Source of the DNA: Peribacillus simplex
GTDB taxonomy: Bacteria > Bacillota > Bacilli > Bacillales > DSM-1321
Reading direction: 5' to 3'
Length of the DNA: 64,000 nt
NCBI RefSeq assembly: GCF_001578185.1
Contig: NZ_CP011008.1
Location: forward strand, 3,438,001-3,502,000
Below are positions 47,504 through 55,063 of the stretch, piece after piece. A program made the translations under genes and the position numbers. The first letter of the stretch is position 1; every line of letters begins with the position of its first letter. Below the pieces are notes generated by a model. It was given only the letters and a program-made list of their open reading frames with translations. It was not told where the DNA came from and made no database searches.

Positions 47504-47570
47504 CAAGCTGTAGACAAATTCGAAGAAAGCGAGTTTGTCTAAGTTTTTTTATGGCTCGTACAATTTGGAC

Positions 47571-47696
47571 GTTGATTGGAAAGTAGGGCACTCGCTTTCC
47601 GCGGGCGGTCCGCCCTCGGCGCCATTGCGCCTGCGGGGTTCTCCCCTTTGACACGCTTTTCCCTTAGTAGTCTCGTACCTTCCGTTCCCAATCAAC
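47571..47696. repeat. GC-rich structured repeat, copy 3 (diverged)
   Basis: 126 nt with a longer 9-bp closing stem GTTGATTGG/CCAATCAAC. On the minus strand the internal hairpin is GGCGC-AATG-GCGCC, in place of GGC-GAAA-GCC in copies 1 and 2. Sequence changed while pairing was kept. Confidence 0.65.
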
Positions 47697-47766
47697 TTTA
47701 GTTTAACATTAAGATAGACCTACAGTCTTTTAAAATAGATGGATGAAAAAACTTGAGGTGAAAAGG

Positions 47767-48017
47767 ATTCTTTTTAAAACATGATTCCATTCAGCGGCAT
47801 CAGCTTGAAATGATTACATTAGACCGACTGGTGCCAGCTTGTAAAATGGAGATTAAAGAGGGCTATCGTGAGTACAAATCACATATCCTTTTGTGCAACT
47901 TGTTCATTTTTATCACAGTGTACAGAAAGTAAAGACCATCAGAAAGTAGTGACACGCCATATTAGGCAAGAAGAAGCAGATCATCTGCGTCATCATGAAG
48001 TCAAATCCAATAAAAAA
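47767..48017 (+). pseudogene. IS1182-family transposase fragments
   Basis: The start codon equivalent is ATT (47767). The N-terminal piece (HDSIQRHQLEMITLDRLVP-like) is fused by deletion to the Cys-rich piece (FCATCSFLSQCTESKDHQKV) in another frame, ending near the HHQD/HHEV position. No catalytic Asp or Glu region remains. Confidence 0.8.
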
Positions 48018-48068
48018 TCAAAAAGGTTTCGGAATGAGACCATTCCGAAACCTTTTTGTCTACAACTG

Positions 48069-48092
48069 AAACCGAGATATTAATCTCGGCCT
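48069..48092 (-). repeat. Right diverged target duplication of IS remnant copy 3
   Basis: Palindrome with stem CCGAGAT/ATCTCGG, 9 bp past the efp stop. It lost its T-run to the insertion. Confidence 0.75.
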
Positions 48093-48100
48093 TCTTTCAT

Positions 48101-48658
48101 TTATGCACGTGATACGTAAGAGCCTTCATTTGTATTGATCAATAATTTGTCACCTTGGTTGATGAAGAATGGAACTTGAACCGAAAGGCCCGTCTCAAGT
48201 ACGGCTGATTTCGTTCCGCCTGAAGATGTATCGCCTTTTATTCCCGGCTCAGTTTCCGCCACTTCCAGTTCTACAGTGTTCGGAAGCTCTACCCCAAGTG
48301 TTTCGGCTTGGAAAGTCATGATATGGACTTCCATATTTTCTTTAAGGAATTTCAATTCACGTTCAATGCTTGAAGCTGGCAGCTCGATTTGGTCATATGT
48401 TTCGTTATCCATGAATACATGGCTATCACCACTTGCATAAAGGTACTGCATCTTGCGGTTTTCGATATGTGCTTTAGCGACTTTTTCACCAGCACGGAAT
48501 GTTTTCTCTTGGATTGAACCTGTACGAAGATTACGAAGTTTAGAACGTACAAAAGCTGCACCTTTACCAGGTTTAACATGTTGGAACTCAATAACCTGCC
48601 AAATTCCATTATCTACTTCAATCGTAACACCCGTGCGAAAATCGTTTACAGAAATCAT
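48101..48658 (-). CDS. efp: Elongation factor P
   Basis: 185-residue translation factor that relieves stalling at polyproline. Three OB/KOW-type domains are present; the conserved loop [17 protein letters not shown] carries the Lys that B. subtilis modifies with 5-aminopentanol. Follows yqhT at 26 bp. In B. subtilis it is the gene before spoIIIA, as here, apart from the IS remnant. Confidence 0.97.
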   Translation of the reverse strand: MISVNDFRTGVTIEVDNGIWQVIEFQHVKPGKGAAFVRSKLRNLRTGSIQEKTFRAGEKVAKAHIENRKMQYLYASGDSHVFMDNETYDQIELPASSIERELKFLKENMEVHIMTFQAETLGVELPNTVELEVAETEPGIKGDTSSGGTKSAVLETGLSVQVPFFINQGDKLLINTNEGSYVSRA

Positions 48659-48684
48659 AAATTTGTCCTCCTACATGTACATGT

Positions 48685-49746
48685 TTACAGAATGATTAAC
48701 TCTTTCGTTGAATGAGTAAGTGCTTCGTTACCTTCAATTGTAACGATTGTATCATCTTCAATCCGAACTCCGCCAACACCCGGTAGGTAAATGCCCGGCT
48801 CGACGGTTACGGCCATACCTGGTTCTAAAATGATATCAGACCTTAAGGATAATGCAGGACCTTCATGGACTTCCAGACCGATTCCATGTCCAGTCGAATG
48901 TCCAAAATACTGCCCGAATCCCTTTTCTTCAATTAAATTACGAGTTAGTGCATCCGCTTCCCTGCCCGTCATCCCAGGTTTAATCCCAGCCATTCCGCGC
49001 AGTTGCGCTTCTAAAACAATGTCATAAATGTTAATAAGTTCTTCACTCGGCTTGCCAACTGCTAATGTCCGAGTTATGTCAGACACATACCCGTTATAGT
49101 ATGCTCCGTAATCCAATGTGACAAAATCGCCTTTTTCAATGATTTTATCCGTAGCAACTCCATGCGGGAGAGCTGACCTTACGCCAGATGCTACGATAAT
49201 ATCAAAGGAAGAGGAAGTTGCCCCCTGTTTCCTCATAAAGAATTCAAGTTCATTGGATACATCCAGTTCTGAAATCCCTGGACGCATGTAATCCAGAATA
49301 TGTGTAAAGGCAGCGTCAGCAATAGCAGCCGCTTCCTTTAATATCTTAATCTCTGATGAAGTCTTTATCAAGCGTAAATTCTCAATAACTCCAGACACCG
49401 GCAAAAGTTGTCCTTCAATGGCCGCTTCGTATGCCTTATATGTGGCAAAAGTCAGATGATCTTGCTCAAAGCCCAGTGTGCCGATCTTCATCTCTTTTAC
49501 TTGCTTACCGACCTCTTCGGTGATGGTTCCTTTGTGCTGGACGATTTCATAGCCCGTAGCCTGCTTTCCTGCTTGTTCCACATATCTGAAATCAGTGATG
49601 AATTTAGCTTCATTTTGGGAAATCAGGACGACGCCTGCGCTTCCGGTAAAATTGGTCATGAATCGGCGGTTATATGTACTGGTGATCAATAAACCATCAA
49701 TGCCCACCTTTTCCATTGAGGCTCTTAAGCGCATTAGTTTATTCAT
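48685..49746 (-). CDS. yqhT: Xaa-Pro aminopeptidase-type M24 peptidase
   Basis: 353 residues with a creatinase N-domain and pita-bread metallopeptidase fold. Five metal ligands are visible: Asp in LDYGAYYNG, Asp in YVSDITRT, His in HSTGHGIGLEVHE, and Glu in VEPGIYLP and IEDDTIV. It likely removes N-terminal residues before proline. It abuts aroQ. Confidence 0.93.
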   Translation of the reverse strand: MNKLMRLRASMEKVGIDGLLITSTYNRRFMTNFTGSAGVVLISQNEAKFITDFRYVEQAGKQATGYEIVQHKGTITEEVGKQVKEMKIGTLGFEQDHLTFATYKAYEAAIEGQLLPVSGVIENLRLIKTSSEIKILKEAAAIADAAFTHILDYMRPGISELDVSNELEFFMRKQGATSSSFDIIVASGVRSALPHGVATDKIIEKGDFVTLDYGAYYNGYVSDITRTLAVGKPSEELINIYDIVLEAQLRGMAGIKPGMTGREADALTRNLIEEKGFGQYFGHSTGHGIGLEVHEGPALSLRSDIILEPGMAVTVEPGIYLPGVGGVRIEDDTIVTIEGNEALTHSTKELIIL

Positions 49747-50193
49747 TTACTTTCTCCCCTTTGCAATCTTTGTGATCGCCTGCAACGCCAATTCATATCC
49801 GTGTATCCCCAAGCCGACAATCTGTCCCGCCGATACCGGCGCGGTCACTGATTCATGCCGAAAGCTTTCACGGGCATGTATGTTCGAAATATGCACTTCC
49901 ACAACTGGAACATCAATTCCGGCTATTGCATCACGAATCGCATAGCTATAATGAGTAAAAGCTCCAGGATTAATGATAATCCCGTCGATCCCCTGATCCT
50001 CTGACCAATGGAGCTTGTCGATAATCGCCCCTTCATGGTTAGTTTGAAATGAGGTTAGTTCCACATTTAACCCTTGAGCTTGCTGATGTAATAGAGCTTC
50101 CACATCCGCAAGTGTCGAGGATCCATAATGCGCAGGTTCCCGCTTCCCCAAGCGATTTAAATTCGGACCATTGATTAGTAAGATTTTTGTCAT
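49747..50193 (-). CDS. aroQ: 3-dehydroquinate dehydratase, type II
   Basis: 148 residues from ATG 50193 (MTKILLINGPNLNRLG), with CAGGTG 7 nt upstream; a longer frame exists but without support. Catalytic Tyr in EPAHYGSSTL, NHEGAIID, NPGAFTHYSYAIRDA and HISNIHARESFRH mark the dodecameric type II enzyme of the shikimate pathway. It begins the aroQ-yqhT-efp unit. Confidence 0.95.
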   Translation of the reverse strand: MTKILLINGPNLNRLGKREPAHYGSSTLADVEALLHQQAQGLNVELTSFQTNHEGAIIDKLHWSEDQGIDGIIINPGAFTHYSYAIRDAIAGIDVPVVEVHISNIHARESFRHESVTAPVSAGQIVGLGIHGYELALQAITKIAKGRK

Positions 50194-50280
50194 CATCAAA
50201 CACCTGCTCATCATTAAAAGAATGCTTTCCATGAACATTCTATCATAATTACAAATTGTCTTACTACTTTTTTACAACCA

Positions 50281-50308
50281 AGAAGCAATCAGCTTTCCGA
50301 TTGCTTCT
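50281..50308 (-). terminator. Possible terminator of yqhR
   Basis: Perfect 10-bp stem AGAAGCAATC/GATTGCTTCT with an 8-nt loop. It includes the yqhR stop codon. The following TGGTTG gives only a weak tract. Confidence 0.5.
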
Positions 50309-50798
50309 CGGCCTTGTTTTTTTGACGTAGATATTCCTGATGATCATATGATATAGAATACCCTACAAAAAGACCGTATAAAATAAAAATGCAGACACTG
50401 GTTATAATCGTATTTGACGACATTTTTGAAATGGTTGGCAAATCGGCGAACATCGGTTTCAGGACAAATACCAGCAAAACCCAGCAAACCACTCCAAAAA
50501 AAATACCCGAAAAGATACTCTTCATCCTTTTAAAAAGACTATAGTAGATAAAAGCGATCCCCACGGATAAAATTCCGAACAAAAGTATGGTCATTACCGT
50601 ACCAAGCCAGTGATCGATCCAGGCCATATTCGACCACGACGTAAGTATGAATTTTGGGCTAAACCCCATAAAATTAACATAATGGGCTATGATTCCAATT
50701 AAACTGGCTACACCCCCCCCAACAAAACCGATAGCTAGTACATTGTAGATCGCACCTTGATTTTCCTGTTGAATTTGTCCATTTACATTAGAAGACAT
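50289..50798 (-). CDS. yqhR: YqhR family membrane protein
   Basis: About 169 residues from ATG 50798 behind GGAGGTG. Four transmembrane helices (LAIGFVGGGVASLIGIIAHY, TVMTILLFGILSVGIAFIYY, IFFGVVCWVLLVFVLKP, TSVCIFILYGLFVGYSISY). Matches B. subtilis YqhR by position and motif TIITSVC..LYGLFVGYSISY. Function unknown. Confidence 0.9.
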   Translation of the reverse strand: MSSNVNGQIQQENQGAIYNVLAIGFVGGGVASLIGIIAHYVNFMGFSPKFILTSWSNMAWIDHWLGTVMTILLFGILSVGIAFIYYSLFKRMKSIFSGIFFGVVCWVLLVFVLKPMFADLPTISKMSSNTIITSVCIFILYGLFVGYSISYDHQEYLRQKNKAEKQSES

Positions 50799-50968
50799 AT
50801 CAAGCACCTCCGCTACGTAGTATGCCCTTTGTTAAATAGAACTATTTTTTTTTATTCTTAGGGAGGAGAATCACTAGAGGTTTTGTGATTTATTCTGTAT
50901 GATTAAATCATAAATAATGTACTTTTTTCAGAGGAAAATACCCATCCTCTGTTGAAGTTTATAATGTA

Positions 50969-50990
50969 CACAGGATACTACCTTCCTGTG
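50969..50990. other. Hairpin in the yqhR-yqhQ divergent region
   Basis: Perfect 7-bp inverted repeat CACAGGA/TCCTGTG with an 8-nt spacer, between divergent genes. It may be an operator. The rest of 50799-51131 shows no gene. Confidence 0.3.
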
Positions 50991-51131
50991 ATTCAACATT
51001 CATAAAGTAATTGCAGGGATAAAGCCGCCATTTAAATTTTGGAGACCGTCTTTATCCCTTGTGATACTTGATAATAAACATGTTAGCACCCAAGAGAGAG
51101 CTACGTGAATAACTATTAGGTTGGTGTAGAA

Positions 51132-52085
51132 ATGTCTGAGGTCCAAAAACCCGTTTATGGAGGGCAGGCTGTTGTGGAAGGCGTCATGTTTGGCGGCAAA
51201 CATCACACAGTCACTGCGGTACGCCGCAAAGATTCAACGATTGTATATTATCATCTGCCGCGTGAAACGAAACCTGTTGTCAACCGCTTAAAAAAAGTAC
51301 CGTTTCTAAGGGGTCTCGTATCACTGATTCAGTCAAGTGCCATCGGTTCAAAACATCTGAACTTTTCCACTGAACAGTATGAAGAAGAAGAAGGAGAAAA
51401 GCGGGACGAAAAGAAAAAAGAAACTAAAGAATCTTCTAAATTAAGTGTATGGCTTGGAGTTGCCGTAATCGGTGTCCTTTCCTTCCTATTCGGGAAGCTG
51501 CTTTTCACTTTGATTCCCGTATTTCTTGCCGAATTGACAAAACCCATCTTCAGCGGCCGAATGGAACAGGTTTTAATCGAAAGCTTGTTCAAGTTGATAT
51601 TATTGCTGGTATACATTTACTTAGTATCCATGACTCCATTGATCAAGCGGGTCTTTCAGTATCACGGTGCAGAGCATAAGGTGATCAATTGCTTTGAAAG
51701 CGGAAAAGAATTGACCGTAGCAAATGTGCAGGCAAGTTCACGCCTTCATTATCGCTGTGGCAGCAGCTTTATTTTATTTACAGTCATTGTTGGCATGTTT
51801 GTCTATATGCTTGTTCCAATCGATCCATTATGGCTCCGTGTCGTGGATCGCGTTTTGCTTATCCCCGTAGTGCTTGGCATAGCCTTCGAGGTATTGCAGT
51901 TGACCAACAAAGTAAGAGATATTCCAATTCTGCGTTACCTTGGCTATCCTGGCCTTTGGCTTCAGTTATTGACAACTAAAGCCCCTACCGACGATCAAGT
52001 CGAAGTTGCATTGGCATCCTTCCATGAACTGTTGAGGATGGAAAAAAAGACCGAAAAAGATTTAGAATCCGATGTTATTGTGTAA
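51132..52085 (+). CDS. yqhQ: DUF1385 membrane protein YqhQ
   Basis: 317 residues. N-terminal GGQAVVEGVMFGGK, a highly charged Glu/Lys loop (about 78-95), then four or five transmembrane helices with FQYHGAEHKVINCFE and a conserved RCGSSFILF. Function unknown in the family. Plus strand, divergent from yqhR. Confidence 0.93.
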   Translation: MSEVQKPVYGGQAVVEGVMFGGKHHTVTAVRRKDSTIVYYHLPRETKPVVNRLKKVPFLRGLVSLIQSSAIGSKHLNFSTEQYEEEEGEKRDEKKKETKESSKLSVWLGVAVIGVLSFLFGKLLFTLIPVFLAELTKPIFSGRMEQVLIESLFKLILLLVYIYLVSMTPLIKRVFQYHGAEHKVINCFESGKELTVANVQASSRLHYRCGSSFILFTVIVGMFVYMLVPIDPLWLRVVDRVLLIPVVLGIAFEVLQLTNKVRDIPILRYLGYPGLWLQLLTTKAPTDDQVEVALASFHELLRMEKKTEKDLESDVIV

Positions 52086-52223
52086 AACACCTATACACAT
52101 TTTGATTATGAAAAGTCATATACTAAATTAAGGGAATAATCTTCATTAATTTCTAGTATTTTACATGAGTAATGTTTAAAATAAGCAAAAAATGCTTATG
52201 ATGCTCTTAAGGAGGTGTCTTTG

Positions 52224-52598
52224 TTGAAACGTTTCATATCTTTCATGATATACGGAATCATTGCCCTCGGAGTCCTCGGACTAATGAGCCGACTATTTAA
52301 TGACCCGATTGGCTTTTTTAGAAACATTCTCATAATAGCCATTGTCGCAGGGATTATTTATATGATTTATACCGGATTAACAAAGGGAAAACCAGTAAAA
52401 AAAGAGCAGCAAGCATTCCGAAAGGCTGCACGCCAATCGAAAAAAAGGCTAAAAAACCGAACTTCGAAAAAGGATAATGTGGCTAGCTTTTCTGCAGCAA
52501 AATCATCAAAAAAAATAAAAGTGAGAAAGAAAACGGATAGTCACTTAACCGTCATTGAAGGAAAAAAGAATAAAAAGAAAAATCGGGCTTCTTTTTAA
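52224..52598 (+). CDS. yqhP: YqhP / SA1362 family membrane protein
   Basis: About 124 residues. I chose TTG 52224, 8 nt from AAGGAGG; a GTG 9 bp upstream overlaps that site. Two transmembrane helices (FISFMIYGIIALGVLGLMS and ILIIAIVAGIIYMIYTGL) are followed by a strongly basic Lys-rich tail. Unknown function. The terminator stem includes the stop codon. Confidence 0.85.
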   Translation: MKRFISFMIYGIIALGVLGLMSRLFNDPIGFFRNILIIAIVAGIIYMIYTGLTKGKPVKKEQQAFRKAARQSKKRLKNRTSKKDNVASFSAAKSSKKIKVRKKTDSHLTVIEGKKNKKKNRASF

Positions 52599-52614
52599 GA
52601 GCCCGATTTTTTAT
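52579..52614. terminator. Bidirectional terminator between yqhP and yqhO
   Basis: AAATCGGGCT/AGCCCGATTT stem with a 10-nt loop, T-run on the plus strand and another T-rich run on the minus strand. The genes converge here. Confidence 0.85.
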
Positions 52615-52619
52615 GATTA

Positions 52620-53501
52620 TTAATATGACCATCTCTTAAGGAATTCTTTCGTACACTGTCTGCCCTGATTCATCAATTCTCCCTTTTTTTCATCATTCAG
52701 ATTGAAATCCATTGCAGAAATTCCCCTCATCGGGATAAATACAATATTCTGGACGTGTTTCTTGGAAATATAACGTGCATCATGGGCATCTTTCATCGTT
52801 TTGAATAGTGCGGAGAACAATTCAAGCGCATTATCCACCACATGCGGTTTCCATATCTCATCGACACTTAGTCGCAAGCCTATGACCGGCCGTTCCTTTC
52901 TTACATGATCTGAATTGAATAACCACATTGGAAAATTGCTTAACACACCTCCATCAACAAAAAGGACCCTGCTTTTTCCGACATCAAGTTTGACTGGCTC
53001 AAAGAAATAGGGGATGCTACAACTCATTCTTACTGCCTTTGCCACTGGAAAAGTCATCGGATCAATTCCATAGTTAGATAAATCATCAGGCAGTACCACC
53101 AATTTCCCATGTGTAATGTCAGAGGTTATGATACGGAGAGATTTCGGCCGAACATCCTTAAAGGTGACTACATTCCTTTCGGCAAGTTTAGCGGCAATCC
53201 ATGCTTCCAAAGCGTCACCTTTATAAAGGCCCAGTTTCCAGTATAAAAGGAGCCACTTGGCAAGCGGGATAGGCAAAAGACCACGCCTTTTATCCAGCAT
53301 GCCGATTAAATCTATATCAAGAAAAAGCTGTTCCATTTCTTTTCCTGTGTACCCAGCGGCTACGAAAGCTGCAATTATGGAACCTGCACTTGTACCGGCT
53401 GTCCTATGGAATACAAATCCTCGCTCCTCTAATTCCTGCAGGGCACCCACTAAACCGTAGCCTTTTATCCCGCCTCCGGAAAAAACGCCGTCAATAATCA
53501 T
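52620..53501 (-). CDS. yqhO: Patatin-like phospholipase
   Basis: 293 residues. The lipase dyad is intact: oxyanion loop GGGIKGYGL at the start, nucleophile Ser in GTSAGS and Asp in FVDGGVLSN. Likely a cytosolic lipid hydrolase; the substrate is unknown. No signal peptide. Order matches B. subtilis yqhO. Confidence 0.94.
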   Translation of the reverse strand: MIIDGVFSGGGIKGYGLVGALQELEERGFVFHRTAGTSAGSIIAAFVAAGYTGKEMEQLFLDIDLIGMLDKRRGLLPIPLAKWLLLYWKLGLYKGDALEAWIAAKLAERNVVTFKDVRPKSLRIITSDITHGKLVVLPDDLSNYGIDPMTFPVAKAVRMSCSIPYFFEPVKLDVGKSRVLFVDGGVLSNFPMWLFNSDHVRKERPVIGLRLSVDEIWKPHVVDNALELFSALFKTMKDAHDARYISKKHVQNIVFIPMRGISAMDFNLNDEKKGELMNQGRQCTKEFLKRWSY

Positions 53502-53584
53502 AGCTGCCCTCCCCTAATCCGGTCTTTACATTTCTAAGCAGGATTAGAGCGATTTATGACAGTTTTATATGGAAAATGCCTTCA

Positions 53585-54622
53585 TCAGGTAAAATACTGA
53601 ATTTCCGCTTTAGGGAAAAATTCCGCTATATACCCACGAATGGTCGTTTCCAGTTCTGCGGCTTCTTCGGTTTGGTAAACATATTTGCCAATTCCATATC
53701 GGCCCCATTTATATTTGCGCTTCGTTTCGTCCAGTTCCAATTTTGTTTTCGGATAGTTTTTTTGAATTACTTTTTTAGCAGGGCCCGTAAATCGATGCTG
53801 GATTAGTTCAAAAGTCAAGTCAGGGATATCCACCCCTTTTAACGCCTCACTTAACCGTTCGAATAATTCATGGTAGCCCTCCTTCCACGCTTCATGACGA
53901 TATATTGGAGCTACGATAAAACCTAAGGGATATCCGGCACCTGCCACTTTACGTGCCGCTTCCATTCTTTCCTCGAAACTCGAAGTTCCGGGCTCGAAAT
54001 TCTTTATTACGTAACGTGAATTTATACTGAACCGAAATCTCGTTTTTCCATTATGTTCAGCATCCAACAGGTGGTCGACATGATGAAATTTAGTTACGAA
54101 CCTCAAAACCCCATATTCACTTTTTCCAAAATACTCTATAGCCCTTTTTAACGAATGTGTCAAATGATCAATTCCAACGATATCTGACGTACAGGCCGCC
54201 TCAAAACGAGTAATTTCAGGCTTTCTCTCATTGATATATTTTTCAGCTGCCTCAAAAATCTCCTCGAGATTCACATATGTCCTAATGTATGGCTTTGTTC
54301 CGAGTGTCGTCTGTAAATAACAATAATGACAATGCCCCATACATCCGGTAGCAAGAGGGATGGCATATTCAGCAGATGGCTTTGAAGAATCAAATTTCAA
54401 TGTTTTTCTGATGCCCACCACAAGCGTCGACTTGGCGACACGATATTTTTGCTGATCATTTTCTCCAGGAAGATCCCTAATTTGGTTATGTGATGTGGTC
54501 TCACGGATTTCAATGTTCAAATCCTCGAATTTCTTTTTCAATTCCCGGCCAAGCGGGTATTCCAATGCCCTAGGCTCGATATATACTAACTGTGGCATAA
54601 ATGGTTTCATTTCGTTCTCCAT
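53585..54622 (-). CDS. splB: Spore photoproduct lyase
   Basis: 345-residue radical SAM enzyme that reverses spore photoproduct in germinating spores. The cluster motif CMGHCHYCYLQTT (CX3CX2C) is present, and the conserved Cys in FEAACTSDIVG probably donates H. No splA lies beside it, unlike B. subtilis. Possibly sigma-G controlled; no promoter called. Confidence 0.95.
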   Translation of the reverse strand: MENEMKPFMPQLVYIEPRALEYPLGRELKKKFEDLNIEIRETTSHNQIRDLPGENDQQKYRVAKSTLVVGIRKTLKFDSSKPSAEYAIPLATGCMGHCHYCYLQTTLGTKPYIRTYVNLEEIFEAAEKYINERKPEITRFEAACTSDIVGIDHLTHSLKRAIEYFGKSEYGVLRFVTKFHHVDHLLDAEHNGKTRFRFSINSRYVIKNFEPGTSSFEERMEAARKVAGAGYPLGFIVAPIYRHEAWKEGYHELFERLSEALKGVDIPDLTFELIQHRFTGPAKKVIQKNYPKTKLELDETKRKYKWGRYGIGKYVYQTEEAAELETTIRGYIAEFFPKAEIQYFT

Positions 54623-54746
54623 TCTTTTATGGATTTGTTCATACTTTCAATCGAACTAGACAATCTAATTAATAAGGATAGTTTTTCTTTATTCTGTTAT
54701 CCTCATGATTGTTTTTAATTGGAAATCGAAATGAAGGAGATGCAAA

Positions 54747-54932
54747 ATGGCTAATAAACGAGAATTCTTGACAAACGGGATGGGGAAACAAACGATTACC
54801 GTCCAAACAGATAATAAATATCCTAATCCTAGGAATATTCCTGGAGACTCGGTCGATGAATTTTCGGTATTGAAGGATGGAAACCAATACCTGGCCGAAA
54901 AGGAAATAGGCCAACAAAATGAAAATGGGTGA
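54747..54932 (+). CDS. Small hydrophilic protein of unknown function (61 aa)
   Basis: Begins MANKREFLTNGMGKQTITVQ. No membrane segment; rich in Asn, Gln, Gly and charged residues, ending QQNENG. AGGAGATG lies 6 nt before the ATG and a strong terminator follows within 10 bp, giving a complete one-gene transcript. I do not recognise it. Divergence from splB suggests, weakly, a spore protein. Confidence 0.7.
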   Translation: MANKREFLTNGMGKQTITVQTDNKYPNPRNIPGDSVDEFSVLKDGNQYLAEKEIGQQNENG

Positions 54933-54939
54933 ATGAACT

Positions 54940-54974
54940 TAAAAGAGAAAGCCGGATTTGGCTTTCTCTTTTAA
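54940..54974 (+). terminator. Terminator of the 61-aa gene
   Basis: Perfect 12-bp stem AAAGAGAAAGCC/GGCTTTCTCTTT with a GGATTT loop and TTAA after it. Confidence 0.8.
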
Positions 54975-55001
54975 TAAGTTTAAAAACTACTCGCCCGATC
55001 T

Positions 55002-55050
55002 TTTAAAAAAAAAGCCGTTAAGATTAGCTTTTCAGCACACTTAACGACTT
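55002..55050 (-). terminator. Intrinsic terminator of nrdJ
   Basis: Stem GTCGTTAAG/CTTAACGGC with one wobble, 17-nt loop and a T9 tract on the minus strand, 14 bp past nrdJ. Confidence 0.85.
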
Positions 55051-55063
55051 CCCTTCTATTAGC

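Larger units (their letters stand above)
47504..48068 (+). mobile_element. IS1182-like remnant, copy 3 (internally deleted, 565 bp)
   Basis: Same architecture as copies 1 and 2 but only a third of the length: left end CAAGCTGTAGACAAA and left-end hairpin, GC-rich structured segment (47571-47696), transposase fragments and a right-end hairpin (stem GGTTTCGGAATG/CATTCCGAAACC near 48025-48052), ending TTGTCTACAACTG. The transposase core is deleted. Flanking duplications have diverged, so it is older. It separates efp from spoIIIA. Confidence 0.88.

Noticed and set aside
47345..47506. N-terminal extension of SpoIIIAA by 54 residues
   Set aside because: It covers the sigma-E promoter and approaches the IS remnant. 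The AGGAGG site and homology support ATG 47344.
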